A stretch of 64,000 bases of DNA from Ascochyta rabiei (Eukaryota; Ascomycota; Dothideomycetes; Pleosporales; Didymellaceae): NCBI RefSeq assembly GCF_004011695.2, contig NC_082424.1, forward strand, positions 1,178,001 through 1,242,000. The letters are read 5' to 3'. Both the position numbers and the translations under genes were made by a program. The notes under the pieces are model-generated. The model saw only the letters and a list, made by a program, of their open reading frames with translations, made no database searches and was not told where the DNA came from. This document shows, in pieces, positions 33,742-45,757 of the stretch; the stretch's first letter is position 1, and each line of letters opens with the position of its first letter.

Positions 33742-34248
33742 TCGGCAGAAATGACGAGCTTCATATGATACAGCTCTTTTCCTAACTAGATACTCTCCTT
33801 TAGCTTCGGACTTACTTCTTCGTGTGTGTTATCTATCCAGGCAGTAGAACCGCTTCTTTTCAAGCATTTCATTCAAACCCAACAAAAGATCACACCAATG
33901 ACGACATAATCGTGTTTATTCAATGGTAGATCATCCAATACGAACTACGTTCTGAAATCCATAAAAATGCGCAGGCGAGAAACTATTAGCAACCGTGAAT
34001 TAGATATGCTACTCATGCAGCTGTCCGCATTCAGGAATTGAATTATGCTCCTGATGCTTCACAATCAATGCAGATGCTATTGTTCCTTCATATGCGCTCT
34101 TATAATAAATACGGATTCAAATGCTTTCGACCAATACTGCAATGCTGCATTCTCTGTGGAGAGGGGGAGTGGATACAAATCGAGACCGCCTGGCAGCAGT
34201 CTAGCACGGCTGAAACCCCTTTCTTGGTCTAGTTCTCTCACTAACGAC
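33742..34248. other. Convergent 3' intergenic region
   Basis: 507 bp between the stop codons of the GH5 gene (plus) and the P450 (minus). No gene is supported. Confidence 0.6.
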
Positions 34249-36104
34249 CTACAAAGCAGTGCCTCGACGCTCAATGCGCACCCAGAAGTCCTCCATAACC
34301 CACATCCCCTATGATTGAATTAGCGTGAGTGTGTTGGACGATTGTAAAGGCGAATGGGGCACGCTTACAGCATTGGACAGTGTGGCCGGTCTATCCGGCC
34401 GGCAGGCACTGAAATCAAACCTTCGGAAGATCTGTTTCTGAATCAACAATTGTCATGCATAAAGAAATTGATACCCTCATACCTCTACAAAGAACTTGTT
34501 GAACTCCATCCACGCGACTGGCTTGCCGAGACAATGATACTTCCCGTAGTGGAAGCAGAGATCGACCGTGCTCGTCATTTCCTGAGCCTTCTCAAGACTT
34601 GCTTCAATCCATCTCTCTGGTCTGAAGAGGTCCGCATCGGTGCCATACGTATCCTTGGAGTACTGAGTTCCAAGCGGTGAAAACCCAATCTGCGTACCTC
34701 CGGGCAAGAACTTGCCGGCGATTACATCCCCGGCTGGAGGTACCTGCTTGAATAGGGCTCCCGAAGCAGGCGGCATAATGCGGAGACCTTCTTTGATTAT
34801 AGCTTGCAGGTATGGCATGTTACGGGCTTCGGCATCCGTGATTGGGGAAGAGATTCTCCCCGAAGCAATACCGTGATCGATTTCAGTCTGCAACTTTCTG
34901 TAGACGCTAGGATTAGTGAGAACGTTGAGCATGACGGTCCGAATGTTCGCAGCCGTTGTTTCAAGACCAGCAGCGATTTGGAGTAACGCTTCTCCTGCAA
35001 CCTCTTCCTGGGTAAGGCCGTGTCGCTTGAAAGAGCCAAGCATGTCAAACTTGGACTCAGCATTGGGGCTATATCGCTCTGCAACAAGTCTCTTGGCGAC
35101 TCTATGAGATTGTCAACTAAAGCTACGCAGTCCATGGGAAGGTTTTACATACCCAATAAAAGCACCAAAGCCGGTTTTGTCAGCCTCGGAAGGTAAAAGT
35201 TTTCGAAAGATGCGAGATTGAAGTATTACTGCCACTTCAGGGACATCAGACAAACCTGTCATGATTGGCAGCGAAGACTTGGTTATCTTTAGATAGTCGT
35301 ACACGTCGCTGTCGGTGTCTAGATTCCCAAAGGGCTGTCCAAAGGCCAAGTCGGTAATTACATCCATGGTGAAGAATGATGTCTTCTCGCCGAGATCCAC
35401 TGGACGAAACTCTTTTGCTGTGGAAAGATATTTGTCCTCGATCAGATTGATAAAACTTGCGACCCGTTCGTCTACGACCCCCTCCATGGACGTGTTCTCC
35501 TTTCCGGAATACTAAGGTTGTATAAGCAGAGATCTAAGGACTTGTAGCGGGGCGAGTTTACTCCAGCAGCCATCTTCGCGCGCAATTTTGTATGAGCGGC
35601 TTCATCGCGCATCGAGAATAAATTGTCACGTGTAGGGTCAAATTTAAAAGCTTTGTGGACTGTCTCATATCAGCAGCAGTGTATTGGACATGGGAGGCGG
35701 CGCTCTTACAATTTCCGCGTGTGTATTCGGAGCGCACAGCCATAACTTTTCGGAGGACGTTTGGATCGTTCGTGATCACTTCATTGGGTCCAACGCGGAC
35801 GAGTGGGCCTGCATTGTGAGTCGATTAGGTGGGGCCTGCGAGGACAGTACTGCTTACCATATCTATCATTCGCCTCCTTGAATGCATGCGGCTGCCTGCG
35901 CTGTTGCGATTGATAAACCATCCAAAGTTTGGTGAAGCCTGCCCACAAAGGTCCTGGAACATGCGATAGTCGGCGCCATTCGTACCACACTAGGACGAAG
36001 TATGCGATCAATGAAGTGCCAATTAGAGCAACAAGAATCGTTTCAATCTTAGTATAACCCATGGCAAGCTCGCTAGGCATTCGCACTGGGCTTGTATTTG
36101 ACAT
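34249..36104 (-). CDS. Cytochrome P450 monooxygenase, intact
   Basis: An ER-anchored heme-thiolate monooxygenase; the substrate is unknown. Seven exons with closing phases: 36104-35858, 35808-35710, 35659-35562, 35511-35153, 35101-34483, 34437-34369 and 34308-34249, giving 516 aa. Features: an N-terminal TM segment (about residues 20-45), the HVPGP hinge, an I-helix (AAGLETTAAN), ExxR (KEGLRIMPP), the FRPERW motif, the heme loop FHYGKYHCLGKP with its Cys ligand, and a C-terminus ending RIERRG. The motif order resembles fungal CYP clades often found in secondary metabolism (pisatin demethylase-like), but I cannot assign a CYP number. No PKS or NRPS lies within the window, so cluster membership is not supported. 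Confidence 0.93.
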
Positions 36105-38225
36105 CTCGCCAATGGTGGGAAAGATACCCTGAGGACTAGATAGGATAAAAAGTGTAAAAAAGCTTTAGGCTGTTAATTTTCTTAAGTCTATGGTTAGGTA
36201 TGAAGAGCACCGTAAGAGTTGATGATTCTAAAACTTATGCAGACGCTTATTTATTTACACTGCGTTCTTGCTGAATAGAGCCTCGCTGAACACATTTCGT
36301 GTGCCGTGCATACTGCATCACGCACGCATGTTGAATTGGCAAACGCTGGCTACTGGTTAGCTGGATGAATTCAGTGGTGCGCGCCAATCAAATATGGCAT
36401 GTTGTGATGTCCGCGGGCAAAATCTACGTGGCTTAATTAAGCAAAGGGTGATGCACTGGCAATCCTGCTTCGCATGGTTGCATGCGACAATTCTCCAGCT
36501 CGCTAGAGCATTCCTTTGCGAAATACAAGCCGAGTCGGGGTTAATTTTCTTTTGTTGGACTACTTGTTCTCGTTCAGGGCGACTTTCCACGCTACCACGA
36601 CCGCAGAACTAGTGAGAGTTATGTCGACGTCGGCTGAATAGAATCCTCATCATGATTTCCCAATGCTTCGTGCATGGTCCGTACGTCGCTTCGAATGCTA
36701 GTAGCTCAAGATCCTGCAGGGTTCCGTGAGCGTGATTCGAGCTGCCTATTGGCCCTACCCATGTTGAGGTCTTCGACAATGGAATTCAACAAAGAAATCT
36801 GCTAATTGGGCTGATCAACATCTCCAGACGCGGAGGATCACGTAGCGAGGACCTGTAGGTTGCCTAAATTATTATTTTTGTGGCTATCAAGCATGTTTAG
36901 CTCTGCGCCAACCATGACAGCGGCAGGCAGCATTGTAGTGAGTCGGGCTGCAAGAAGCTTGTTCGAGTTAGATGATACATGTCGGTAGATGAAGGACAGA
37001 TTATTGAGTTTGATTGGATGGGATAGATATCCGGTTGACAACACCGCATGTGGCGCAGAGTGTTTGGTTCGTTCGCGTAGAACGCGCATGCAATATTCCG
37101 GAAAATAGCGGGGAACAGCAACTTTGTTTGCACTACTCGTATCCGGGTGCCAGGTTTGGACTGGCATTGATCCTGCTGTGTGAGAGTGAGAAAAGCTGTG
37201 AAGGTGATGACGTCAGTCCACCCTGATTGAGACATCATCCAGGACGCAGGCCCTCTAACCATAAAAATTGTGGGCCTGACCATAGACTAACGCATAGAGG
37301 TAGGTCTGATAGAAATAAATCTTATATACGTATACTAAGAACACATTTAGAACATGTTAAGAACACATTAGAGAACGTAAACTTTGTAATAGTTACCTAT
37401 AGCGTCTGATCTCTACACCAGTATTAGTAGTAGGCACTGTTTTAACTGTAAGGCTTACTGTCAAAGTAAGCATTACTATCTAATAGATGCTTAGTATACC
37501 AAGCAGAGCTGTGTTTAAATAACTATAATAATTCATTTTAACTTTATCTTAAATGCGTTCTAAACGATTTTTTGTATTTTCTATCGTTAATTCTAGAATT
37601 TGTTTGAAATACAGATTGATAACAAATTTCTGCTGCATATAGCCAGCATATAGTTAGCTAGATTCTTATGACACGTTAGCAGTCAGTCTCTAGTTGGGCC
37701 ATAGTTCCTATGGTCAGAAGGCATGCGGCCTTAAACATCACCTCTCGGCTTAGCTTATTTACTTCAGCATCACATCAACAATCTCAAGCCAACTTTGACA
37801 GTCTCCAAAATTGCTCTATTGCTTTGACCAGAAATCAGCCACCACGCAGGGGCTTTGAACAGCAGGCTATCCTCCACGTAGCGACTACGGGCCTCAGTTG
37901 CAGCGTATCAAAAACAAATTCAAAAAGCACAAAGTACACAAGAGATCAGCAGAAGTTCATCTCTCTGATTCTGATTACCCCTGCTACACAAGATGCGCGT
38001 TGATATATGGGTTGAATCAAAAAATCGGCGTTGGCAATCACTCAGCTTAGCAATCAACAAGCTTAGAATTCCAAACATCAGAATCGCACCACACGATAGC
38101 CACACCAAGCTTATTCTAGCAGCAGAACGGCATGCTTGATCTCGTTCAGAGGAAACAAAAGATGCAGGCTGTTCGAATCCATGATCGGCATTCGATTGCG
38201 AAGATCGACTTGCAGCGCGGCCAAC
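36105..38225. other. AT-rich gene-poor region
   Basis: 2.1 kb without a supported gene. From about 37.27 to 37.7 kb the DNA is strongly AT-rich, with scattered near-repeats (GAACACATTTAGAACATG, TTAGAGAACG). This is compatible with a heavily mutated old repeat that I cannot identify. Confidence 0.45.
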
Positions 38226-39471
38226 ATGACTGCAATGCAAAGTAACCTCGCCTGGACCGTACCTGCGCACGCGTCTTCCATCGCTCACCTCGAGCAACTT
38301 TCTCGTCCAGTACCAACTCCGGGAGACTACCAAGTGCTAGTTCGTTTGACTGCCACCTCGCTCAATTACCGCGACCTCCTCGTTGCAATACGCTCCCACA
38401 ATATCCAGGCAACCACAAGCCGAATCTTGTTCCATGTTGTGACGGTGCTGGTGTCATTTATGCTGCGGGTGTTTCATCGCGTTGGGCCAGTCGCGAAGGA
38501 ACTAAAGTGCTTCTCGACCCCAACGAATGGTTATCACGAGATGTAAGAAATCTTGACTTGGGCAAAGTGTATGGCGCAGCAGGCTCGGATGGTACGTAAT
38601 TGTCCGCTCGAGCTTTCCGACACATAGTAACTCAAACATTCAGGCATCCTGCAGCAATGGGTAATTGTGCCCGACGAGCGAGTGATTGAGGCGCCTAAGC
38701 ATCTCAATGCTGGGGAGAATGCAGCTCTACCGACCGCAGGAGTAACGGCGTGGAGTGCGATCAGAGAAGGCCTTGATGCGTCGTTGAGCAGAGAGTCGCG
38801 CGCCTGGAAAGATGGGAAGAGACTGGAAGTCAAGGCGATATTGACTCAAGGAACAGGCGGAGTGAGCTGTTTTGCGATCCAGGTGCGCATCTTGTAGCGG
38901 TACTGTAATAATTTGGCTGCTGACATTATCAGATTGCTGTTGCCTTGGGAGCCACGGTAATTGCTACCTCTTCCTCAGATACGAAACTTGCGCTGGCCCA
39001 AGAACTCGGAGCCACGCATGGCATCAATTATTCGACGCATCCGGATTGGGACGAAGAGGTGCTCCGGCTCACAGAAGGGAAGGGCGTTGATCATGTCATC
39101 GAGCTAGGAGGCGCTCAAACGCTGATGAAATCTATCAACAGTGTCCGCAGAGGTGGCCTGGTCAGCGTCATTGGGATTCTGAGTGCGTCTCAAGACATAC
39201 CCGGAGAGATTGTGCCAAGTCTGCTGTTTGGAGGCAAAACAGGTAAGTGAATGCTGATTCATGACATGTCAGTACTGACGTTGGAACAGTCAAAGGTTGT
39301 GTAGCCTTCAATCGGGATGCAACGGCCGAATTCGCACAGTTCGCCGAGCAGTATGGCATCAGGCCTGTCATTGCTAAGGAATTTGAGTTTGGAGATGCGA
39401 TTACTGCTTTTGAAGCCTTGCAACACCAGAGTGAAGTAGGAAAAATTATCGTCAGGCTGAACAATGAATAA
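38226..39471 (+). pseudogene. Zinc-type MDR dehydrogenase/quinone reductase with one frameshift
   Basis: A medium-chain dehydrogenase/reductase family oxidoreductase using NAD(P)H. Exons 38226-38591, 38644-38882, 38933-39242 and 39290-39471 would give about 365 aa. Seen: the GroES-like N-domain (SLNYRDLLVA), CCDGAGV, the Rossmann fold (TQGTGGVSCFAIQIAVALGA) and the C-terminal VGKIIVRL. The frame breaks once in exon 1: after the Arg-Ser codons (CGCTCCC, 38391-38397) the sequence continues in another frame. One extra C there makes everything through the stop consistent, including the splice phases. Everything else is intact, so this is either a very young null allele or a one-base error in the assembly. 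Depending on which, it is a pseudogene or a working gene. Confidence 0.8.
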
Positions 39472-39666
39472 CATGGAGAATTTCTAGTGGTTTTGGGTAT
39501 CCTTGTGGCTGCAATTCAAGGCTTGTTCGACGTCTCTCGTCGCTTCTTTAAAGGTCAGCCCTCGTGAGCGAAAATGAAAAGTTCAAACCAGTTGCTTACA
39601 ATGTATAATGCCTTGTTTTTTTCAACGTTCCGCAACACCCGCGCTTTCATATATCTAACGCATCTC

Positions 39667-40260
39667 TCATCGGAACCATCCCCTCCCTTTCTCCCGATTC
39701 AGCGCTTCTAATTCTGCTCTGATTCCCCTCAGTTCCTCTCTATGCTGCTTGTGCGTCTCATCCAGTAACCTCGCATGCTCGTTCCTCAGCTCTTTAAATT
39801 CTTCATCTAGCTGCTCATGCCATGGATACAGGACGAAAACTTGGAAACTCAATGCCGACGTGCCGATGACGAAGTTTGTGAGCGAGAAGCCACGCGTGAA
39901 CCACATCGTGGGGCTTGAGCGAGTCGTATCGATAGGCTCTGTTGCTGCTGGTCTGGCGGCTGACGTATACGATGCCGTGAACAAAGGAATGCGAAGAGTC
40001 CGGAGTATGGAACTTCTCACGTTATCGCAATACCGAATGAGTCGTCGAACGTGCCGTAAGAGCCTATGAGAAAAACAGAACAGCGCGTCGTTGCGACACA
40101 AACCCGAGGGAGTTGGAAAACCGCAGGCGCACAACATGTGCGACGTCGCAAACCTATGTAGTAATAAGTCACATGCCTCGATTCCCAGTTCTCGAACCAA
40201 AATCCGAATCAACCCCAGCATCTGCGCACGTTTCCAAAACCAAAAGTGGCATGATTCCAT
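39667..40260 (-). CDS. Small single-TM coiled-coil protein, probably mitochondrial
   Basis: The frame is open for 197 codons. Its C-terminal 80 residues are convincing: one TM segment (LTNFVIGTSALSFQVFVL), then a charged coiled coil of Glu, Arg and His. Ahead of it an Arg/Ser-rich stretch (RSSILRTLRIPLFTASY) looks like a mitochondrial presequence. The start is uncertain. The ATG at 40260 is the first in frame, but the 100 or so residues after it are Cys-rich and unlike a protein, so the true start may be in a separate upstream exon. No family recognised. Confidence 0.55.
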   Translation of the reverse strand: MESCHFWFWKRAQMLGLIRILVRELGIEACDLLLHRFATSHMLCACGFPTPSGLCRNDALFCFSHRLLRHVRRLIRYCDNVRSSILRTLRIPLFTASYTSAARPAATEPIDTTRSSPTMWFTRGFSLTNFVIGTSALSFQVFVLYPWHEQLDEEFKELRNEHARLLDETHKQHREELRGIRAELEALNREKGRGWFR

Positions 40261-40661
40261 CCGAATTGGGCCGATTTGGCGCTAGCACCGAGCAACATCA
40301 GACCACCTGCGCAGGTCGTGACATCTTAAGCCCGCTGGGCGAAACGAACGGCAAGAGCATCATTGGGTGTGGACGGGATGGGCAGGAAATAAGAACGGAA
40401 GGGATTGTGGTTTTGCTTCGAATTTGTGATCTTGGAGTTTGATTGAATTGTCACTGAGACAAGCGCACGTGACGGACCGAATCGAGAATATTGTGGTATC
40501 ATATGAACTACTTTGAAAGAAAGAGGAACCCAATTGAAAAGGCTTGCTGGAGATTCAGAGCTGCTAATGGATGCCTAGCACCGCTCGGTGTCAGTGTTGT
40601 ACCCGCGAAAAAACCCAACGCCCAAAATGGGTTTTAAGCCGAAGAGCCAACGAATCTACCC
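40261..40661. other. Intergenic, no gene seen
   Basis: A 401-bp spacer between two minus-strand genes. It should contain the promoter of the small TM protein gene and the 3' UTR of its neighbour. Nothing else is supported. Confidence 0.5.
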
Positions 40662-42335
40662 TCACATCATCAGGTAGATACCAACCACCAGCACGAAAAG
40701 CTGCCCTGTGATCATGGCCAACACGGTGTACCAAGGTATAAAGTGGCTACCGGCTTGCAGCTCCATGGGTCGGCCCATGGCGGCAGCGACAGCCTTGCTG
40801 GTCTTCCAGCGCAGTGCTCCAGAAGGCTTGTTCTTCCTTAGTGGATATGGAGGCATCTCCACATCTTCATCCTCCTGCTCTTTTGCTCCAACTCCCTGGT
40901 CATCAACCACAGGATCACCGCCGGACGTAGGAGCTGCCACATTAGACTCCGCGTCAGTGGCGGCGGCGGCAGCAGCAGCCTCCTTCGCTGCTCTCCGCTG
41001 CGCCTTTGTCTGGTTCTTCTTCTTGCGAGGAACTGAAGGCTTGGGCAGAAAGTTTCCTGCTTCTTGGGCAGAGACTTTGTCGCCGGCAGCGGCAGTCATA
41101 GCGTCATCAATCTCGAGGACAGGCTCCTCGAGTGCCTCCTGCGCAGTACTGCTTGAAGGCTGAAGGTCCTCCATAGCGACCACGGGAGTGCTCCCGCCTG
41201 TCGTTGCGTCGACAAATACATCCTCCGGAGTGATGTCTTCATCTTGAAGATCTGCAACACCCCCAAGAGTCTCGACTTGAGGTTCGGGCGCTGCGATCGA
41301 GAATTCGGCATCTCCAACATCAACTAAAGCCGTCTTTCCATTGATATGGAGAGTGGGCTTTGGGAGCTCTTCAATACTGGGTGCGGTGACGACCGAAGAC
41401 CCTGATCCAGAGTGGGGAGACACTTGAGCAGGATCGCCAGCCTCAGTTGTCCTCCCCGTCGCAGCCTGGGCGTGTTCAACCATGAACGAGGTGTTGGTAT
41501 GAGCCTTTACGATGGCATCTGTAGACTCTGTGGCGGCAACAACGTTCTTCGCGGTGGCAGCCTTCCTGGTGGCTTTTTGGATGCGCCTCTTTCTGCTCTT
41601 CAATGGAGTGATCGGCGCGTCCTCAGCCATAGCTGCAGAACTCTCGACTCGCTCATGATCGGCGGATGTCTTGATTGTCTCCTGTTCTTCCTCCTCCTCC
41701 TCCTCCTCCTTCTTCTCCTGTACCGCAATGACCTCCTCCAGCTCAGTGTCCGTAGTGGCTTTCGACTCACCAGCGTCGGACGAAGCTTCCGCGGCATGAT
41801 TTGGCGTTCTGACTGATGAGCTCGCAGACCATGAAGACTCCACAGTGTATCGAAGATGCATGAACGGAGCCGGGGCGAAATCCGGAGCTTGAGCAGAAAA
41901 GACAGGCATACCGGCAATGTAGTCATCCCATTCAGGGACAAGGCCCCGCTTCGTAGTGGCAAGCTTAGTGTCTGAGTGCCTGATGTGAGATGTTGTGTCC
42001 TCGGAATCTTCGGCGCGCTCCCAATCTGCCTCCACCTCCACACTGACTCCAGCATCAGTCATTGCATCAGCCTCAGCTTCAGCCTGACACTCATCTGCCC
42101 AAGATATCCTACGGCCAGGGGCAGCCGGAGCAGAAGCGCCGTCAACAGCACGTGCGACCCGCTTAGCCGTCTTCTCAGCTATCCACTCAGCGTCGCGGAC
42201 GCTGTCGGACTCGTCCTGCGCATTCAAAGCGGCGACCATACTCTCCTCGTCGTCCTGCTCAGGCAGGCTGCGCAGCTTGCTGACGGTCTCCAAGGCGAAC
42301 TGGTCGAGCAGAGCGTAGCGGTTGGAGAAAGCCAT
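40662..42335 (-). CDS. Tail-anchored acidic protein, function unknown
   Basis: A single-exon frame of 557 aa starting MAFSNRYALLDQFALETVSKL. It is Glu/Ala/Thr-rich and mostly disordered, with a Glu run (EKKEEEEEEEEQE), a basic patch (KSRKRRIQKATRKAA) and an RRAAKEAAAAAAA helix. The last 25 residues are one hydrophobic segment ending at the stop (AMITGQLFVLVVGIYLMM). This is the layout of a tail-anchored membrane protein facing the cytosol. There is no signal peptide. The upstream frame extends past 42335, but this ATG best fits the charged, conserved-looking start. I do not recognise the family. Confidence 0.7.
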   Translation of the reverse strand: MAFSNRYALLDQFALETVSKLRSLPEQDDEESMVAALNAQDESDSVRDAEWIAEKTAKRVARAVDGASAPAAPGRRISWADECQAEAEADAMTDAGVSVEVEADWERAEDSEDTTSHIRHSDTKLATTKRGLVPEWDDYIAGMPVFSAQAPDFAPAPFMHLRYTVESSWSASSSVRTPNHAAEASSDAGESKATTDTELEEVIAVQEKKEEEEEEEEQETIKTSADHERVESSAAMAEDAPITPLKSRKRRIQKATRKAATAKNVVAATESTDAIVKAHTNTSFMVEHAQAATGRTTEAGDPAQVSPHSGSGSSVVTAPSIEELPKPTLHINGKTALVDVGDAEFSIAAPEPQVETLGGVADLQDEDITPEDVFVDATTGGSTPVVAMEDLQPSSSTAQEALEEPVLEIDDAMTAAAGDKVSAQEAGNFLPKPSVPRKKKNQTKAQRRAAKEAAAAAAATDAESNVAAPTSGGDPVVDDQGVGAKEQEDEDVEMPPYPLRKNKPSGALRWKTSKAVAAAMGRPMELQAGSHFIPWYTVLAMITGQLFVLVVGIYLMM

Positions 42336-43129
42336 TGCCCGGTGTGCGTTTGTGAGGCGGTGAAGAGCGAAAGAAGGCCGCAGATATAATTGTCGATTTT
42401 GCGCTCGGTGGGTATTATGTGATGCAAGCACTTTAGGGGGTTGGAGGTGCTGGAGTGTGTTACGAAGGTTGCTTGAGAGCTGGAGCGAAGAACTTACAGA
42501 TTGATATGTAACCGTACAAGGAGCTGGCGCGTACCGGAAAGGGACAGTGAAAGGCTTGTGCTAGCGAGGAAGCGGTCGAAGAGAATAGAGTGGATATTTC
42601 GTGCTAGAAGTTGAGAAGCTGGATGATAATTGAAAGAAAATGAAAGGTGAGTGGGTGGCCAATATATAGTTACAAGGACGAAAAACTTTCTTTCACTTTG
42701 GCTCGCATGAATAGCACGCAACCCATTTGACCAATGTTTAGAGTCCAGTGCCTATGGTAGTGAATTTTCTCTTGCGGGGATATATCTGGTTGAGGGAAAG
42801 CGGTAGCGAGGTAGGGACCAGGCGAGATACGAGCAGTGTGAAAGTCAATGTGGGATATATATTGACCATTGGAGCAGATCCAAGAGGTTGCGAAGAGGAA
42901 AGCTAAGAAAAAACAGCAGTCATACGGTGAGCTTGTAGGATTCTAGCGACAGTCAGTATAGGCTTGATGCAACGAGTCTCGTCTTATGACTGTGATGTGT
43001 GCCCACTGAGACACAACCATAAGTGAGCACGCACCGCAAAGTTTGGTTGCAAAACACGCCAATCAAGAAAACAGACGGGCATCGGTAAAAGGAAGGTGAA
43101 AACTGGCTTAAAATCTCCAACAACTCAGA
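42336..43129. other. Intergenic, no gene seen
   Basis: 794 bp upstream of the tail-anchored protein gene and downstream of the SANT-like gene. A minus-strand frame at 42494-42721 has no supporting features. Confidence 0.5.
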
Positions 43130-45533
43130 CTAAGGTAGTACGGGGATGTTTTTTACCCATTCTGGAATCTCCCAACCATGCTGCTGCGACAGTCGCGACC
43201 ATCCAGAACGGATCCAGTCCAATTTAACAGTAAAGTCTGAGACCGAGAAGGCACGCAGAGCGCCGCCGGGCCGGCAGTGTGTCTTGAAAATATCTTCCAG
43301 AACTGTACACTGTAAGTTAGCACAGCGCAAAAAGATGAGACGCACCGAGCAAACCTACCAGCAGTTGATTGCAGAGCATCAAGCAACACTTTCTCCTGCT
43401 CCTCCGTCCAATCTCTGCTGCTAGGCGCAGCGACCCAATGTGGTGGTGGCATACTGCGCTCCCCGAAGAACGGTACGCGCTCAAACTCAACCCCATTCGC
43501 ATCGGTTTCCACAACCTCAACAGGCTCGAAAAACCTAAGCTTTCGCCTTCGCGCAGGGTCGGGCTCGCACTGCATTCGGACAATGTGAAGATTTTGCCAG
43601 CGTTTCCTCCTTTCCTTCCTGGCACTCAGCTCCTCTTCCTTTCTCACCAGCTCCAGCTCCAGCTCCTCATGCTTTTGTTGGAGATGAAGGTGGGCCTGGC
43701 GTCTTCGTTCTGCCCCCTCAAGCTGTAGAAGCCAAAATCGGAACTCCTGATCAACAGCTCTCAGTGGAGTGATCAGATGACTTGCAACATTCTTGATGAG
43801 TCTGTCGCCGCGTTCACGCTGTGGAACTGAAACTTTCCAGGAATCAATACCATCTTTTAACCTGAGCATCTCATATACATAGGAACATAGAATTTGCATA
43901 GCGCCCAACGACTTAGTGATATCGCCTTCAATCTCTTGCAACTTGACATAAGTTGCTTTGAAGACCAAGGCCAAATCTCGAAAGAGATGGGCGAACGCGT
44001 CAACTTTAAAACTCACTCTTCTCTCTTCCCTAACTGTTGTATCGATACTTCGAAGCAAGTCGGTGATGTCATCTAAACACTTGGCAGCGTGATCCAGAGA
44101 CGAACCCTCACCGGACTGGCCAAGTGCGACGAGCGACACCTCGCACGTGCGATGGATCTTTTTACCAAGCTTGGTTAAATACGTGTCGGGACGTTTCTCG
44201 GATTCTGTGTACTGGAACACTTCTTCCAGTGCGGAAGATTGGTGGGACTGAACGTTGGTTGCTGACAGAGCGGCCGAATCTTCGGCGTCAAGCTTTATAT
44301 CCTGGTTTGAATGCCTTATGTCATCTTCCGGAACGCTATTCTCCGGATCAGCTTCAGCCAACTCGCCGTCAGCCTCTGAGTTACCCTTCGGCTGCCCTGC
44401 TGTAGTTTGTGGGTGTTCTCCGTCATCCTTATCCGCTTCTTCAGGCTCGACCGTGTTGTTATCTGGGAGCGCTTTCTCCTTGCTCGCCTTGGACTTAGCT
44501 CGCGTTCCTGCGACTCGTGAAGGCCGTGACGGCTCCTCCTGTGGTCTAGAAGCAGCAGCAGCAACAGCGGGATTTGCGAACACTTCCGTGGTATCCTTGG
44601 CTTCGGCTTGTGACGAACGCCTCTTGGTAGACCTGATCGGTATCTGCACCTTCGGTTGGGGATTGCCACGTGGTCGCGTCTCGTACTGGGTTGTGACGAT
44701 GGAAACTCCCAGACTGTCCACTAGAGCATCGGCATCTGGGTCCAAGAACTTTGGGCCTCGCAAAAGTCTTTGCTTCTTGTTCACAGGCACGTTGATGTTT
44801 TCCGTGATACTGTTTGTAGAGAAATGCTCGTCCGCATTTTGCACTTCAGCGGGGCCAGTATCAGAAGGGCGAGCAGAAGTTGGGTTATCTGCACTCCTGC
44901 GCTTGAGCAGACGAGCGGTCAACGACGAGTCCTTCCTTGACGATGCTACTGGTGACGTTGGTAGTGTTTCGGCTATGCGCTTCAGTGCTACGCTGCTGTC
45001 CTGGGCTGGCAAATCCGCACTCTCTACACTTCCATCAGTTTGTTCAGCTTCTGGGTCCGCTTGGCTGGTCTCTGGCACCATGTCCTCGACCTGGTCAGCA
45101 GGATCCACCTCGTCTTGCCCTTCCTCTTCGGGGGCTGCAACCTGCACTGGCAAGGTTGTTCTCTTCTGTGGACTAGGTTCAATGTCGTACACCTTCGCGC
45201 CTCGAGGCTTTCTCTGAGGCTCATCAGGAAAACTGATTCGCTTGAGTTTGCCCGGTTTTGCCAGCTTTCCTGCATTATCTACGGGTGTTGAGGGCGCCAT
45301 CGCAGGCGGCTTGGGAAGGGCGTCGATGCGGGCAAGATTGAGTTGGCTGGCGCGGATCGCGGCGCGTTGACGTATCAAAGGACTAGTCTCGGTGAGAAGC
45401 TGCTGCGATGCGGCTTCTGTGTCATCATTGTATGAGGGCGACGAGGTGGGCTGTGAACGATTGCGTGCTGTAATGAGGTTAAACAGAGAAATAACACCAC
45501 GCCCGTGTACATACCTCCAGATTTGAGCGACAT
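43130..45533 (-). CDS. Nuclear protein with C-terminal SANT/Myb-like domain
   Basis: Three exons: 45533-45515 (19 nt), 45467-43359 and 43302-43130, giving 766 aa with closing phases. Most of the protein is disordered and rich in Ser, Glu and basic residues, including KLKRISFPDEPQRKPRG and KKQRLLRGPKFL. A helical middle part (about residues 480-640) ends in a coiled coil (QQKHEELELELVRKEEEL). The end resembles a SANT/Myb-type fold: SSRDWTEEQEKVLLDALQS, then, only after splicing, DIFKTHCRPGGALR and VKLDWIRSGWSRLSQQHGW. That last exon uses acceptor GTACAG at 43303-43305; an earlier CAG gives the wrong frame. A chromatin or DNA-binding role is inferred. The family is not identified. Confidence 0.75.
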
Positions 45534-45757
45534 CGCGAGCTAAGTAAGCGGGGCTTAAATCTGCGATTCACTTGTCATGTCATTCCTTTCTCAGGAGACA
45601 GCACCCTGCTTCACGTGCATGTGGTGTGGGTGTAGTATTTATCAATTGAGAGGTTGGCAGCCGCGGACACCAACAACCAACAATGCCGCCGCGCCAAACG
45701 CGCCATCACATGCATGCCCTGTGCCGGCACCGACCACAACACCACACCCAATCCATC

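Noticed and set aside
34249..36104. Secondary-metabolite cluster around the intact P450
   Set aside because: No PKS, NRPS, terpene cyclase, transporter or cluster regulator is adjacent. One P450 with a distant dehydrogenase is not enough.
44255..45217. 320-codon Ser-rich plus-strand frame
   Set aside because: Antisense shadow of the disordered, Glu/Asp- and Ser-rich SANT-like protein.
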